From Acidobacteriota bacterium (GTDB taxonomy: Bacteria > Acidobacteriota > Thermoanaerobaculia > UBA5066), in NCBI GenBank assembly GCA_016716715.1, contig JADJVE010000002.1, positions 248,001 to 312,000 on the forward strand: a DNA stretch of 64,000 nucleotides, in the 5' to 3' direction. Under the pieces are notes generated by a model. It was not told the origin of the DNA, made no database searches, and was given only the letters and a program-made list of their open reading frames with translations. Within the stretch, counting starts at the first letter, position 1. Every line of letters begins with the position of its first letter. Below, piece after piece: positions 24,991 to 33,700 of this stretch. The position numbers and the translations under genes are program-made.

Positions 24991-25805
24991 CGGATCGGGT
25001 TTTCCGGCACGATCGCGGGAAATGGCGGGAGGTCCAGCGGTAAGTGCGCGAGGCCGCGCCACGCCGCGAGGTCGCCCGAAGGCTCCGGGTCTTGAGTGAG
25101 GACGACGGTGCGCTGGGCGACCGGCGGGACGTCGTCCCGAAACGCGACGGTTACGGAGAAGATCGCGTTGCGCGCGTTCAGACCAAACGTGTCCTTCGGG
25201 AGAGACGGAGCGCCGTCTGGTGCAACCTTGAGCAGGTTCACGAGGTCGTGATGCTCGTTCGCGTCGAATGTCGCCGCCGTGATCTCTCTAAGGCTCGTCC
25301 GAACCGTGCGGCTAGAAAGATCCGTAAGGATGAAGTCGAGACTCCCGCCCGGCGCGCGCACCTTCTGGCGCGATCCCCCGCAGGGATCCTCCGCCGCCGC
25401 GTCCGAATCTTCGAAGCCGCCCGACGACCACATCTCGAACACCGCGTGGGCCGATGCGACCCGGTGAAAGGGCCTGTCCTCCTCCAGGTGATTCTCGTCC
25501 ACGAATCCAAAGGCCGATTCCACGACATACCTCGCACCCCCCGGCATCGTCATGAGGAGGAGATTCCGGTACGGCCAGGCGTTACGCGCCTTTCCTGAGA
25601 ACGCTTCGAAGCGGACCACCACCCAGCGCGCTCGGAAGAGGGGCGGAGAATCGGGCGCCGCCGCCTTCTCTCGCGCGACGAAGCTCGCGTCCCCCTGCAG
25701 GTACGCCTTGCCGCGGAAGGCGTCGAACCAGTCGGGCGACTGGGCCTCCGCGCGCATCGCGGCCGAGACGGTCCAGAACACGAGCAGGATCCCCCGCGCC
25801 TTCAT
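24987..25805 (-). CDS. Secreted protein, unknown function
   Basis: Not recognised; 272 residues with a signal peptide (GILLVFWTVSAAMRAEA). The rest is soluble and mixed alpha/beta with no known motif. It shares the (F)xxxxDLSxxTVRxxL core with the downstream gene. The ATG at 25805 overlaps the suhB stop (ATGA), so suhB and both secreted proteins form one transcript. Codon use is slightly less GC-rich than in its neighbours. Confidence 0.7.
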   Translation of the reverse strand: MKARGILLVFWTVSAAMRAEAQSPDWFDAFRGKAYLQGDASFVAREKAAAPDSPPLFRARWVVVRFEAFSGKARNAWPYRNLLLMTMPGGARYVVESAFGFVDENHLEEDRPFHRVASAHAVFEMWSSGGFEDSDAAAEDPCGGSRQKVRAPGGSLDFILTDLSSRTVRTSLREITAATFDANEHHDLVNLLKVAPDGAPSLPKDTFGLNARNAIFSVTVAFRDDVPPVAQRTVVLTQDPEPSGDLAAWRGLAHLPLDLPPFPAIVPENPIR

Positions 25806-26614
25806 AGATCCCTCTCTTCGACTCCCATCTCCTTCATCGCCGCGACGAGCGCCGCGTGGACGCCCGGCGAGCCCGCAAGGATGTTTCCGCGCGTCCGCCA
25901 CGTGTCCCCGCCGTCGAAGTCCGACATGCGGCCGCCGGCCTCCGTCACGACGAGCGCGCCCGCCGCCGAATCCCACGGCGAGAGGCCGAACTCGAAGAAG
26001 CCGTCGAAGATGCCGGCCCCGACGTACGCGAGGTCGAGCGCCGCGCTCCCGGCGCGGCGCATGGAGCGCACCTTGAGGAACAGCTCGCGGAAGATCGAGA
26101 GGTAGCGATCGATCTTGTGCGCCTGCCGGAACGGGAAGCCCGTCGCGAGCGCCGCGCTGCGCAGGTCCGGCCGCGGCGGCACCCGCAGCCGGTGGCCGTT
26201 GCGGAACGCACCGGAGCCGAGCTCCGCCGTGAAGAGGTCGTCCTTGACGGGGTCCCAGACGACACCGGCCTCGATCTCGCCGAGGAGGCCGCCGCGCGTC
26301 CGCGCGATGGACACGGCCCAGTGCGGGAATCCCCGCACGAAGTTCGCGGTGCCGTCGAGGGGATCCACGATCCAGGACGGCGCGGTCTCGTCCACGCCCG
26401 AGAGGCCCGTCTCCTCCCCGAGGAAGCGGTCGGAGGGAAATGCGCCGAGTACGGCGCGCCGGATGACGGCCTCGCTCTCCTTGTCCGCGATCGACACCAC
26501 GTCGTTCGCGGCCTTCTCTTCTACGGAGGCGGGGTCGAGCCGGCCGAAGTGCCCGACGAGCACCTCACCGGCCTCGCGGGCGGCCGCAATCGCGACGTCG
26601 AGGGAGCTCTTCAT
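25802..26614 (-). CDS. suhB: Inositol monophosphatase family protein
   Basis: Mg-dependent phosphatase of 270 residues acting on inositol-1-phosphate or related sugar phosphates. Metal ligands are visible in FLGEETG, WIVDPLDGTANFVRGFPHW and SPWDSAAGALVVTEAGG. The ATG at 26614 gives a normal N-terminus and is divergent from the hydrolase gene, with 33 bases between. It heads the operon with the two secreted proteins. The specific substrate cannot be told from histidinol phosphate or fructose bisphosphate by sequence alone. Confidence 0.9.
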   Translation of the reverse strand: MKSSLDVAIAAAREAGEVLVGHFGRLDPASVEEKAANDVVSIADKESEAVIRRAVLGAFPSDRFLGEETGLSGVDETAPSWIVDPLDGTANFVRGFPHWAVSIARTRGGLLGEIEAGVVWDPVKDDLFTAELGSGAFRNGHRLRVPPRPDLRSAALATGFPFRQAHKIDRYLSIFRELFLKVRSMRRAGSAALDLAYVGAGIFDGFFEFGLSPWDSAAGALVVTEAGGRMSDFDGGDTWRTRGNILAGSPGVHAALVAAMKEMGVEERDL

Positions 26615-26632
26615 GCGGGGGGGCGGCGCACC

Positions 26633-26638
26633 TAGAAT
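26633..26638 (+). promoter_or_regulatory. -10-like box of hydrolase gene
   Basis: TAGAAT ending 9 bases before the ATG at 26648, in the 33-base divergent gap. Supports a leaderless transcript. Confidence 0.4.
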
Positions 26639-26647
26639 GATGTTCTC

Positions 26648-27604
26648 ATGCTCGCCGCACTCCTCTTCGCCGCCGCCGCCTCGACCGTAACCGCGTCTCC
26701 CACGCCCGCTCCCGAGTCGCACTTCGCCTACGACCCTAAGGCTCCGCTCGACGCGGTGACGACGGGCGTCGAGACGCGCGGCGACGTCGTCATCCAGGAC
26801 CTCACCTACGCGAGTCCGAAAGGCGGGCGCGTCCCGGCGTACCTCGTCGTGCCCGCGGGGAAGGGCCCTTTCGCCGCGGTTCTGTGGGGGCACTGGTACT
26901 GGGAGAACTCGCCGATGAAGAGCCGGAAGCAGTTCCTCGACGAGGCCGTCGTCCTCGCGCGCTCCGGCGTCGTCTCGCTCCTCACGGACGGGCCCGTCGC
27001 GCGGACTGGCTACGTCGCGGGCACGACCTTCTCCGAGAAGCGGTACGACGACCTCGTCCAGCAGGTCGTCGACATGCGCCGCGGGGCCGATCTCCTTCTC
27101 GCGCGCCCCGAGGTCGACGCGCGCCGGCTCGCGTACGTCGGCCACAGCTATAACGCGACGGTCGGTGCGATCCTCTCGGGCGTCGATCGGCGCTTCAAGG
27201 CATTCGTCCTCATGGCGGGCGCACTGTCGGACCAGGTCGACCTCCGGTCGCCCGAGTACCGGACGGCCCGCGAGAAGTCCGGGCCGATCCGCTTCGACGC
27301 GTTCATGGCGGACCACGCGTGGGCGGACCCCGGCCCGAACGTCGCGAAGGCCGCCCCGGCAAAGGTCTTTCTGCAGTACGCGACACAGGAGGACTTCCTG
27401 ACGCCCGCGCGCGCGAAGGAGTACGCCGCGAACGTGAGCGAGCCGAAGGCGCTCAAGCTCTACGACGCGCCGCACGCGCTGAACGCCGAGGCGCGCCGCG
27501 ACCGCCTCGCGTTCCTGTCGGAAGTTCTCGCCGTGAAGCCGCCCGATCCGGCGGCCGTCGCCGCCGTCCCCGACCTCGTTCAGCCCCCGCCGCCGCCGCG
27601 CTGA
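26648..27604 (+). CDS. Secreted alpha/beta hydrolase (dienelactone hydrolase-like)
   Basis: Exported alpha/beta hydrolase of 318 residues. A signal peptide (LAALLFAAAASTVTASP) leads to a hydrolase fold with nucleophile motif VGHSYNATVG, an acid in TQEDFLTP and a His in DAPHALN. A WGHWYWEN oxyanion segment is present. The substrate is not evident. The gene stands alone and ends in a hairpin shared with the convergent receiver gene. Confidence 0.82.
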   Translation: MLAALLFAAAASTVTASPTPAPESHFAYDPKAPLDAVTTGVETRGDVVIQDLTYASPKGGRVPAYLVVPAGKGPFAAVLWGHWYWENSPMKSRKQFLDEAVVLARSGVVSLLTDGPVARTGYVAGTTFSEKRYDDLVQQVVDMRRGADLLLARPEVDARRLAYVGHSYNATVGAILSGVDRRFKAFVLMAGALSDQVDLRSPEYRTAREKSGPIRFDAFMADHAWADPGPNVAKAAPAKVFLQYATQEDFLTPARAKEYAANVSEPKALKLYDAPHALNAEARRDRLAFLSEVLAVKPPDPAAVAAVPDLVQPPPPPR

Positions 27605-27617
27605 CGGGCCGCGTCAG
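27601..27617. terminator. Short hairpin spanning two convergent stop codons
   Basis: CTGACG / CGTCAG with loop GGCCG. The stem contains the TGA of each converging gene. Only 6 base pairs and no T tract, so it is a weak terminator candidate. Confidence 0.4.
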
Positions 27618-28063
27618 TGCCGCTTGACGATCGAGTCGAGGATCATCAGGAACGCGTTCTGCTGGTTCGGTTCGTGCTTGTTGATCACGGCGAGGCAGCA
27701 GCCGTCCGGGAAGAGCTGATGGAGCTCGTTCGCGTCGCGCGTCGAGAGGATGACCATGCGGCGCGGCGCGACGCCGCGCTCCTTCGCGAGCTCGAACATC
27801 TTCCGCCCGCCGAAGAGCGGCAGCTCGAGGTCGACCATGAGGAGTGAGACGTCCGGCCCGATGACCTCGAGCGCCTTGAGCGGGTCCTGGTACATCTCGA
27901 CCGTAATCGCCGGGCCGTAGCGCGTGAGGAGGAGCGTGCGCCAGACCTCTGCGAAGAGCGCTTCGTGCTCGACGATGATGATCCGCTTGGGCTTGCCCAC
28001 CGCGACCGGAATCTCCGAAGAGACCGGCTTGAGGTACGCCCCGGAGTCCTCGCGCGAGCTCAT
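27614..28063 (-). CDS. Response-regulator receiver-like protein
   Basis: Stand-alone receiver-like domain of 149 residues with about 27 extra N-terminal residues. LLMVDLELPLFGG holds the likely phosphoacceptor Asp, ILSTRD the Ser/Thr and VINKHEP the Lys. The acidic pair that binds Mg is replaced by IVEHEA, so phosphorylation may be impaired. No output domain is present. The ATG at 28063 overlaps the pyrC stop, placing it at the end of the pyr operon, an unusual location. Confidence 0.75.
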   Translation of the reverse strand: MSSREDSGAYLKPVSSEIPVAVGKPKRIIIVEHEALFAEVWRTLLLTRYGPAITVEMYQDPLKALEVIGPDVSLLMVDLELPLFGGRKMFELAKERGVAPRRMVILSTRDANELHQLFPDGCCLAVINKHEPNQQNAFLMILDSIVKRH

Positions 28064-29367
28064 CGTGCCGGCCCGGAGCCGCGCGCGTAAACCTCGCGGC
28101 CGGCGACCCACGTCTTTTCGACGCGTCCCTTGAGCGTGCGCGCGATCCATGGCGAGTTCTTCGACCGGCTCTGGAAGCCGTCGGGCGTCACCGGCGTCGA
28201 CTTCGTCGTCGAGAAGAGCACGACGTCGGCCGGGGCGCCCTCGGCGAGCGTCCCGTACGGGAGGGCGAAGGCCCGCGCCGGAGCTGTCGAGAGCACCTCG
28301 ACGAGGCGCAGGAGCGTGATCGCGCGCGGCGCGAGGAGCCCGTCCACGAGCGCGGGCAGCGCCGTCTCGAGACCGGTCACGCCGAACGGGGCGTCGGCGA
28401 ACTCGACGTTCTTCTCGTCCTCGTGGTGGGGCGCGTGGTCCGTCGCGACGCAGTCGATCGTCCCCTCGACGAGCGCGGCCACGAGGGCCGCCCGGTCGGC
28501 CTCGGAGCGCAGCGGCGGGTTCATCTTGAAGCGCGTGTCGTAGCCCGAGCGCGCGACGTCCTCGTCGGTGAGAAGAAGGTGGTGCGGCGTGACCTCGCAC
28601 GTGACGGGAACGCCGAGCCTGCGGGCCGCGCGGATCGCCTCGAGGCTCTCGCGTGTCGAAACGTGCGCGATGTGAAGCCGGGCGCCCGTGAGCGCCGCGA
28701 GCTGGACGTCGCGAGCGACCATTGCGCTCTCGCCCACGTTGGGCCACCCCGCGAGGCCGAGGCGCGTCGAGGCCCAGCCCTCGTTCATGACGCCGGCGCC
28801 CACGATCGAGGGATCCTCCTCGTGGACGACGACCGGCAGAGAGAACATCGAGGCGTACTCGAGGGCGCGGCGCATGAGGTTGCCGTTCGCGATCGGCTTG
28901 CCGTCGTCGGAGATCGCGACGATTCCCTCCGCCTTCATCGAGCCGATCTCGGAGAGCTCGACGCCTTTGAGGCCCTTCGAGACGGCGCCGATCGGGAACA
29001 CGCGGACGACGCCGGTCTCCCGGGCGCGCCGCACGATGAACGCGACGGTCGGCGCGTCGTCCGGGACGGGGTCCGTGTTCGCCATCGCGCACACGGTCGT
29101 GAATCCGCCCGCGGCCGCGGCGCGCGTGCCGCTCGCGATCGTCTCCTTGTATTCGAAGCCGGGCTCCCGGAGGTGCGTGTGCAGGTCCACGAACCCCGGG
29201 GCGACGACGAAGCCGGCGGCCTCGACGACCTCGGCGCCCTTGGCGGCGATCTTCTCGTCCACCTTCGCGATCACGCCGTCCTTCAGGAGGACGTCGAGCG
29301 TCTGGTCGAGGTTGCGCGAGGGGTCGACGACGCGCCCGCCCCGGAGAAGGACCGCTTCGCCGCTCAT
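28060..29367 (-). CDS. pyrC: Dihydroorotase
   Basis: Zn-dependent class I dihydroorotase of 435 residues, third step of pyrimidine synthesis. The metal site reads GFVDLHTHLREPGFEYKE; further ligands lie in VVVHEEDPS, HIAHVSTRES and VATDHAPHH. The ATG at 29367 overlaps the pyrB stop (ATGA). The enzyme resembles the type that can associate with aspartate carbamoyltransferase, in line with the direct pyrB coupling. Confidence 0.95.
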   Translation of the reverse strand: MSGEAVLLRGGRVVDPSRNLDQTLDVLLKDGVIAKVDEKIAAKGAEVVEAAGFVVAPGFVDLHTHLREPGFEYKETIASGTRAAAAGGFTTVCAMANTDPVPDDAPTVAFIVRRARETGVVRVFPIGAVSKGLKGVELSEIGSMKAEGIVAISDDGKPIANGNLMRRALEYASMFSLPVVVHEEDPSIVGAGVMNEGWASTRLGLAGWPNVGESAMVARDVQLAALTGARLHIAHVSTRESLEAIRAARRLGVPVTCEVTPHHLLLTDEDVARSGYDTRFKMNPPLRSEADRAALVAALVEGTIDCVATDHAPHHEDEKNVEFADAPFGVTGLETALPALVDGLLAPRAITLLRLVEVLSTAPARAFALPYGTLAEGAPADVVLFSTTKSTPVTPDGFQSRSKNSPWIARTLKGRVEKTWVAGREVYARGSGPAR

Positions 29368-30338
29368 TCGTCGTCTCCGCTCGCGCCGATCAGGAGGTAG
29401 AGCACGGCCATACGCACGGCGACGCCGTTCTCGACCTGCTCGAGGATCACGGAGTCGGGGCCGTCCGCGACGGCCGAGTCGATCTCCACGCCGCGGTTCA
29501 TGGGGCCGGGGTGCATCACGATGGCGTCCTTCTTCGCGAGCTTCCGGCGCTCCGGGGTCAGGCCGAACTGCTCGTAGTATTCGCGATCCGAGGGAAATCC
29601 GAGGCCGCCGCCGCGCTCCTTCTGGACGCGCAGGATCATCACCACGTCGGCCCCCTCGATCGCCTCCTCGATCCGGGTTGCGATCCGGGCGCCCGTCCGC
29701 TCGATCTCGGCCGGAAGCAGCGTGCGCGGCCCGCAGAGCGTCACGCCCGCGCCCATCTTCGTGAGGAGCGAGACGTTCGAGCGCGCGACGCGGCTGTTCG
29801 CGACGTCGCCGCAGATCGCCACGCGCAGGCCCGCGAGCGTGCCCTTCGCGCGGCGGATCGTGAAGGCGTCGAGAAGCGCCTGCGTGGGGTGCTCGTGCGT
29901 CCCGTCGCCGGCGTTCACGACGGCGCACGGGAGGTTCCGGGCGAGGAGGTGCGGCGCGCCGGAACGCGAGTGCCGGATCACGATCGCGTCGGGAGCCATC
30001 GCCATGAGGTTTCGTCCCGTATCGAGGAGCGTCTCGCCCTTGGCGACGGACGTCCCGACCGCCGAGAGCGCAATCGAGTCGGCCGAAAGGCGTCGCTCGG
30101 CGATCTCGAAGGAGAACCTCGTCCGGGTGGAGTTCTCGAAGAAGAGGTTCGCGACGAGCTTGCCGCGCAGCGTCGGGACCTTTTTGATCGCGCGCTGGTT
30201 GATCTCGCGCATGGATTCGGCGGTGTCGAGGACGAGGCGGATGTCGTCCTCGGTGATCCCGTCGATGTCGAGGAGGTCCTTCTTCGAAAGCGCGCGACGG
30301 GGTGTGGCGGGGACGGGGGAATCGGGACGCTTCGTCAC
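29364..30338 (-). CDS. pyrB: Aspartate carbamoyltransferase catalytic subunit
   Basis: Joins carbamoyl phosphate and aspartate, 324 residues. FFENSTRTRFSFE binds carbamoyl phosphate and EHPTQALLD is the second signature; VMHPGPMNRGVEI closes the active site. The N-terminus carries about 15 extra residues. No regulatory subunit gene (pyrI) is nearby. It follows pyrR by 13 bases. Confidence 0.96.
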   Translation of the reverse strand: MTKRPDSPVPATPRRALSKKDLLDIDGITEDDIRLVLDTAESMREINQRAIKKVPTLRGKLVANLFFENSTRTRFSFEIAERRLSADSIALSAVGTSVAKGETLLDTGRNLMAMAPDAIVIRHSRSGAPHLLARNLPCAVVNAGDGTHEHPTQALLDAFTIRRAKGTLAGLRVAICGDVANSRVARSNVSLLTKMGAGVTLCGPRTLLPAEIERTGARIATRIEEAIEGADVVMILRVQKERGGGLGFPSDREYYEQFGLTPERRKLAKKDAIVMHPGPMNRGVEIDSAVADGPDSVILEQVENGVAVRMAVLYLLIGASGDDE

Positions 30339-30351
30339 GCCGCCCGGGCTC

Positions 30352-30990
30352 CTACTTCTTCCTCGGTCGCCGGCGGGCCGACGGAGTCTTCGCGGGCGCC
30401 GCTTTCGGGGAGGCTTTCGGCAGCGGCTTCGCGGCCTCGCGGTCGAGGAGCCACACGTCGTCCTCCCCGTCCGTCTCCCTGAACGTCACGGAGACGATCT
30501 CGGTCGCGGAGGTCGCGATCCGCTTGCCGACGTACTGGGCCTCGATCGGCAGCTCACGGCGGCCCCGGTCCATGAGGACCGCCAGGAGAATCTTGCGCGG
30601 GCGCCCGAAATCCAGGATCGCGTCCATGGCGGCCCGCACCGTCCGCCCGGTGAAGAGCACGTCGTCGCACAGGATCACGTTCCGCCCCTCGACCTTGAAC
30701 GGGATCTCGGTCTTCTTGAGGACCGGCGAGGACGCGACGGTCGTCAGATCGTCGCGGTAGAGGGTGATGTCGAGCAGACCGACCGGGATCTTCACGCCCT
30801 CGGTGCGCTCGATCTCGGAGGCGAGGCGCTTCGCGAGCGGGACGCCGCGCGTCCGGATTCCGATGAGGACGAAGCCCTCGGTGCCCCCTTCGGCCTCGAC
30901 GACCTCGTGCGACATGCGCGAAATCGCCCGCGCCATCCCGACGGCGTCGAGCAGGCGAACTTTGCGGTAGGTCCCCGCGGCCTCTCCCAT
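30352..30990 (-). CDS. pyrR: Bifunctional pyr regulator / uracil phosphoribosyltransferase PyrR
   Basis: PyrR of 212 residues. The PRPP motif reads VILCDDVLFTGRTVRAAMD, and VSVTFRETDGEDDVWLLD matches the family C-terminus. About 28 extra basic residues follow (KPLPKASPKAAPAK and RRRPRKK), longer than usual, and might help RNA binding. The ATG at 30990 lies 10 bases after a good promoter, so there is no room for a pyr attenuator ahead of pyrR. Regulation would have to act elsewhere or by another mechanism. Confidence 0.92.
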   Translation of the reverse strand: MGEAAGTYRKVRLLDAVGMARAISRMSHEVVEAEGGTEGFVLIGIRTRGVPLAKRLASEIERTEGVKIPVGLLDITLYRDDLTTVASSPVLKKTEIPFKVEGRNVILCDDVLFTGRTVRAAMDAILDFGRPRKILLAVLMDRGRRELPIEAQYVGKRIATSATEIVSVTFRETDGEDDVWLLDREAAKPLPKASPKAAPAKTPSARRRPRKK

Positions 30991-31000
30991 GGGCGGGCGG

Positions 31001-31029
31001 ACACTACCAACGCGTCCACTCCGCGTCAA
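31001..31029 (-). promoter_or_regulatory. Promoter of pyrR operon
   Basis: Reverse strand TTGACG at 31024-31029, 17-base spacer, TAGTGT at 31001-31006, ending 10 bases before the pyrR ATG. A leaderless or nearly leaderless mRNA is implied. Confidence 0.6.
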
Positions 31030-31035
31030 CGGCGC

Positions 31036-32616
31036 TCAGAACGGCCACGGTGCGGGCGGGAGCGCGAGTTCGCGCTCGCGGCGCGCCAGGAGACGCGGCT
31101 GCGGCGCGCCGGTCGCCACGATCGCCTCCTCGAGCGCACCACGGCGGCCGAAGTAGACGTCCGCGACGTACGCGCGCTGGAGAACGAGGGAGGGAGAAAG
31201 AGGCCAGAGACGAGGCGCCACCAGAGCCGCCACAGCCGCGATCGTCACGCCGGCACAAAACGCAGCGGCGCGTTTCCTCGAATGAAGGGAGAAGAGGGCC
31301 GCCGCAGCCGCGAGGACGAGGAGAAGGGGCGCAACGAACGCCACCCCGCGCACCGCCGGGACGAGGTGAAAGAGGTTCGGCACCCCGAGCCCCTTTCCAT
31401 AGAAATCCCCTCCGAACGTTCCTCCCCAGGGGAGAGCGAAGCCTGGAGGGACGAACGGAAACGCCAGCGTCGTTCCGGCGCACGCGAGGACCGACGCGCC
31501 CGCGAGGCCCGCCTCCAGCGGGCCGCCCTCACGGAATGCGAGCGGGAAGACGAGAAACGGCAGCGCCGCGACGAGGTAGCGCGGCCCGACCGTGAAGCCG
31601 CCGTGCCAGTTCGGGTAGCCCGCGTAGAGAACGAGGAGCGAGAGCGGAACGAGGGCGAGCGCCAGACCGCCCTCCCGAGAGACGCGGCCGCGCGCGGCCG
31701 GGAACGCCCAGGGCCACAGAACGAGGAGCGGAACGAAGACGAGGAGCCCTTTCGACGGATCGAGGAGGAGCCGGAGGAGCACGGAGGGCGACGGCAGACC
31801 GATGCCGAACAGGCCCGAGGCGGCGAGACCCCGGAAAACCGTCGCGCGCTCGAAGCCGGACGAGAGCGCGAACGGACTGCCGAAGCACACCGCGTCGTAG
31901 GCGGCGAGGATCAGGGCCGGGGGCGCTCCACCGGCCGCAATCGCGAGGAGGCGCCTCGGCGACACCGCCGCTGCGCACAGGACGAGGACCGCCGCCGGGA
32001 TCGCCGCCGGGTACTCCGAAAGAACGGCGAGGCCGAGGAGCGCGCCTCCCAGGACGTCGCGGCGCCCAGGCGAGCCGGAGCCCGTCACGAAGAAAGCCGC
32101 CCACGCCCCGAAGAGGCACGCCGCGACCAGCGCGTGGGAGAAGAAGAGCAGGCCGTACGCAAAGAGCGGCGTCGCGAAGACGAGGACCGCCGCGGCGAAG
32201 CGGGCCCGGGCCGGCGTCGCGCCGAGGCGCACGGCCGCACCCGCAAGAACCAGTGCGAGAAGGATCGCGGGCAGCGTGGCCGCCACGAGCCGCATGAGCG
32301 TCAGCGAGAGCCGCAGGGATCCCGCCGAAGGCGGGCCCGCGAACGGGCGTGCCGCGAGGTATCCCGGCAGCGCGACGAGCGCGGCACCGGGCGCCTTGTT
32401 CGAGTAGACGCGGCCGTCCTTCTCCGACACGTCCTCGAAAGCCGGGCCGAGGAGCGGGAGGACGCCGGAGACTTCGGGCGTCCGGTGCTCGACGAGAGAG
32501 GCCGCGAAGGCCCAGCGCGACATCTCGTTCGGCGACAGGAAGTGCGGGAAAACGGGAATGACGAGGACGGCGAGCAGGGCGTAGAGAAGAACGGGCGCGC
32601 TCGCTCGATTCCGCAC
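31036..32616 (-). CDS. Polytopic membrane protein, glycosyltransferase 39-like
   Basis: Protein of 526 residues with about 11-12 transmembrane helices. The first loop, SPNEMSRWAFAASLVEH, has the acidic residue placement of lipid-linked sugar transferases, followed by RVYSNKAPGAALVALPGYLAAR. This pattern suggests a GT-C type mannosyl or arabinosyl transferase using polyprenyl-phosphate sugars, but the donor is unknown. The GTG at 32616 is the best start and is divergent from queA by 25 bases. A low-confidence repeat-arm pair lies near the last helices. Confidence 0.7.
   Translation of the reverse strand: MRNRASAPVLLYALLAVLVIPVFPHFLSPNEMSRWAFAASLVEHRTPEVSGVLPLLGPAFEDVSEKDGRVYSNKAPGAALVALPGYLAARPFAGPPSAGSLRLSLTLMRLVAATLPAILLALVLAGAAVRLGATPARARFAAAVLVFATPLFAYGLLFFSHALVAACLFGAWAAFFVTGSGSPGRRDVLGGALLGLAVLSEYPAAIPAAVLVLCAAAVSPRRLLAIAAGGAPPALILAAYDAVCFGSPFALSSGFERATVFRGLAASGLFGIGLPSPSVLLRLLLDPSKGLLVFVPLLVLWPWAFPAARGRVSREGGLALALVPLSLLVLYAGYPNWHGGFTVGPRYLVAALPFLVFPLAFREGGPLEAGLAGASVLACAGTTLAFPFVPPGFALPWGGTFGGDFYGKGLGVPNLFHLVPAVRGVAFVAPLLLVLAAAAALFSLHSRKRAAAFCAGVTIAAVAALVAPRLWPLSPSLVLQRAYVADVYFGRRGALEEAIVATGAPQPRLLARRERELALPPAPWPF
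31271..31413. repeat. Low-confidence repeat-arm pair in membrane protein gene
   Basis: Purine-rich arm 31271-31298 (TTTCCTCGAATGAAGGGAGA) and pyrimidine-rich stretch 31391-31413 (CCCTTTCCATAGAAATCCCC). Order and spacing fit; the arms match each other poorly. Confidence 0.4.
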
Positions 32617-32641
32617 GCGAAAGTGTACCCTCGGCGGCGCC

Positions 32642-33700
32642 GTGGACGTCGCCGAATTCGACTTCGAGCTCCCGCCCGAGGCCATCGCCCAGCGCCCTGC
32701 CCCACGCGGCACCGCTCGCCTCATGACGCTCGACCGGGCGTCGGGCGCGTTCGCCCACGGGTCGGTCGCGGATCTCCCGGGCCTGCTCGGCGCCGGCGAC
32801 GTCCTCGTCCTCAACGACACGAAGGTCATCCCCGCGCGGATCTTTGGCACCGACGAGAAAGGGCGAAGGACGGAGTTCCTGCTCGTCCAGAGAGAAGATT
32901 CTTCGAGTGGTCCCGAGCTTTGGCGCTGTCTCGCGAAGCCGGGGAGGCGGGTGAAGGCCGGGAGGAAGTTTTCCTTCGAAGGTGATTGGACGGCGGAGCT
33001 GGAATCCCGGAGCGTCGAAGGCGGCCTTTACACGCTGCGGTTCACGAAGCACGGGAGCAAAGAAGATCTCCTTCTTTCCCTGCAGTCGATCGGCTCCGCT
33101 CCCCTGCCGCCGTACATCCACCGCCCGAACGGCGTCGCCGACGCGCAGGACCGTCTCGACTACCAGACCGTCTTCGCGCGCGAGCCCGGCGCGATCGCGG
33201 CGCCGACGGCGGGCCTGCATTTCACGGAGTCCATGCTCGCCGAGACCGCTGCGCGCGGCGTGACGATCGCCCGCGTGACGCTCCACGTCGGGCTCGGGAC
33301 GTTCAAGCCCGTGAAGTCCGACCGCGTGGAGGATCACCGGATGGACTTCGAGCGGGCCTTCATTCCGGAGGACACCGCCGCCGCCGTGAACCGCGCGAAG
33401 GACGAGGGCCGGCGCGTCGTCGCGGTCGGCACGACGAGCGTCCGGACGCTCGAGGCCTCGGCCCGCCTCCACCGGGGGCGCGTCGCGCCCGGCGCGTTCG
33501 AGACGGACCTCTTCCTCGTGCCGGGCGCGGAGTTCCGCGTCGTCGACGCGCTCCTCACGAACTTCCACCTCCCACGCTCCACGCTCCTGATGCTCCTCTC
33601 CGCCTTCGCGGGGCGGGAGCGCGTGCTCGCCGCGTATCGGGAGGCGGTCCGGGCCGGCTACCGCTTCTTCAGCTACGGCGATGCTATGTTCGTCGCGTGA
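32642..33700 (+). CDS. queA: S-adenosylmethionine:tRNA ribosyltransferase-isomerase
   Basis: QueA, penultimate step of queuosine synthesis on tRNA, 352 residues. VLNDTKVIPARIFG, AAPTAGLHFTESML, TLHVGLGTFKPV and LLTNFHLPRSTLLML are conserved family segments. The start is GTG at 32642, 25 bases from the divergent gene. Three repeat arms occur between residues 80 and 150 (REDSSSGPELW, KFSFEGDW, SKEDLLLSLQS), in the variable insertion domain. The length is normal, so the arms have not added net sequence. Confidence 0.95.
   Translation: MDVAEFDFELPPEAIAQRPAPRGTARLMTLDRASGAFAHGSVADLPGLLGAGDVLVLNDTKVIPARIFGTDEKGRRTEFLLVQREDSSSGPELWRCLAKPGRRVKAGRKFSFEGDWTAELESRSVEGGLYTLRFTKHGSKEDLLLSLQSIGSAPLPPYIHRPNGVADAQDRLDYQTVFAREPGAIAAPTAGLHFTESMLAETAARGVTIARVTLHVGLGTFKPVKSDRVEDHRMDFERAFIPEDTAAAVNRAKDEGRRVVAVGTTSVRTLEASARLHRGRVAPGAFETDLFLVPGAEFRVVDALLTNFHLPRSTLLMLLSAFAGRERVLAAYREAVRAGYRFFSYGDAMFVA
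32890..33080. repeat. Three repeat arms in queA
   Basis: Purine-rich arms 32890-32918 and 32965-32989, pyrimidine-rich arm 33053-33080. Bases 32894-32918 are identical over 25 bases to 52362-52386 in a serine hydrolase gene, read there in another frame. Confidence 0.7.
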
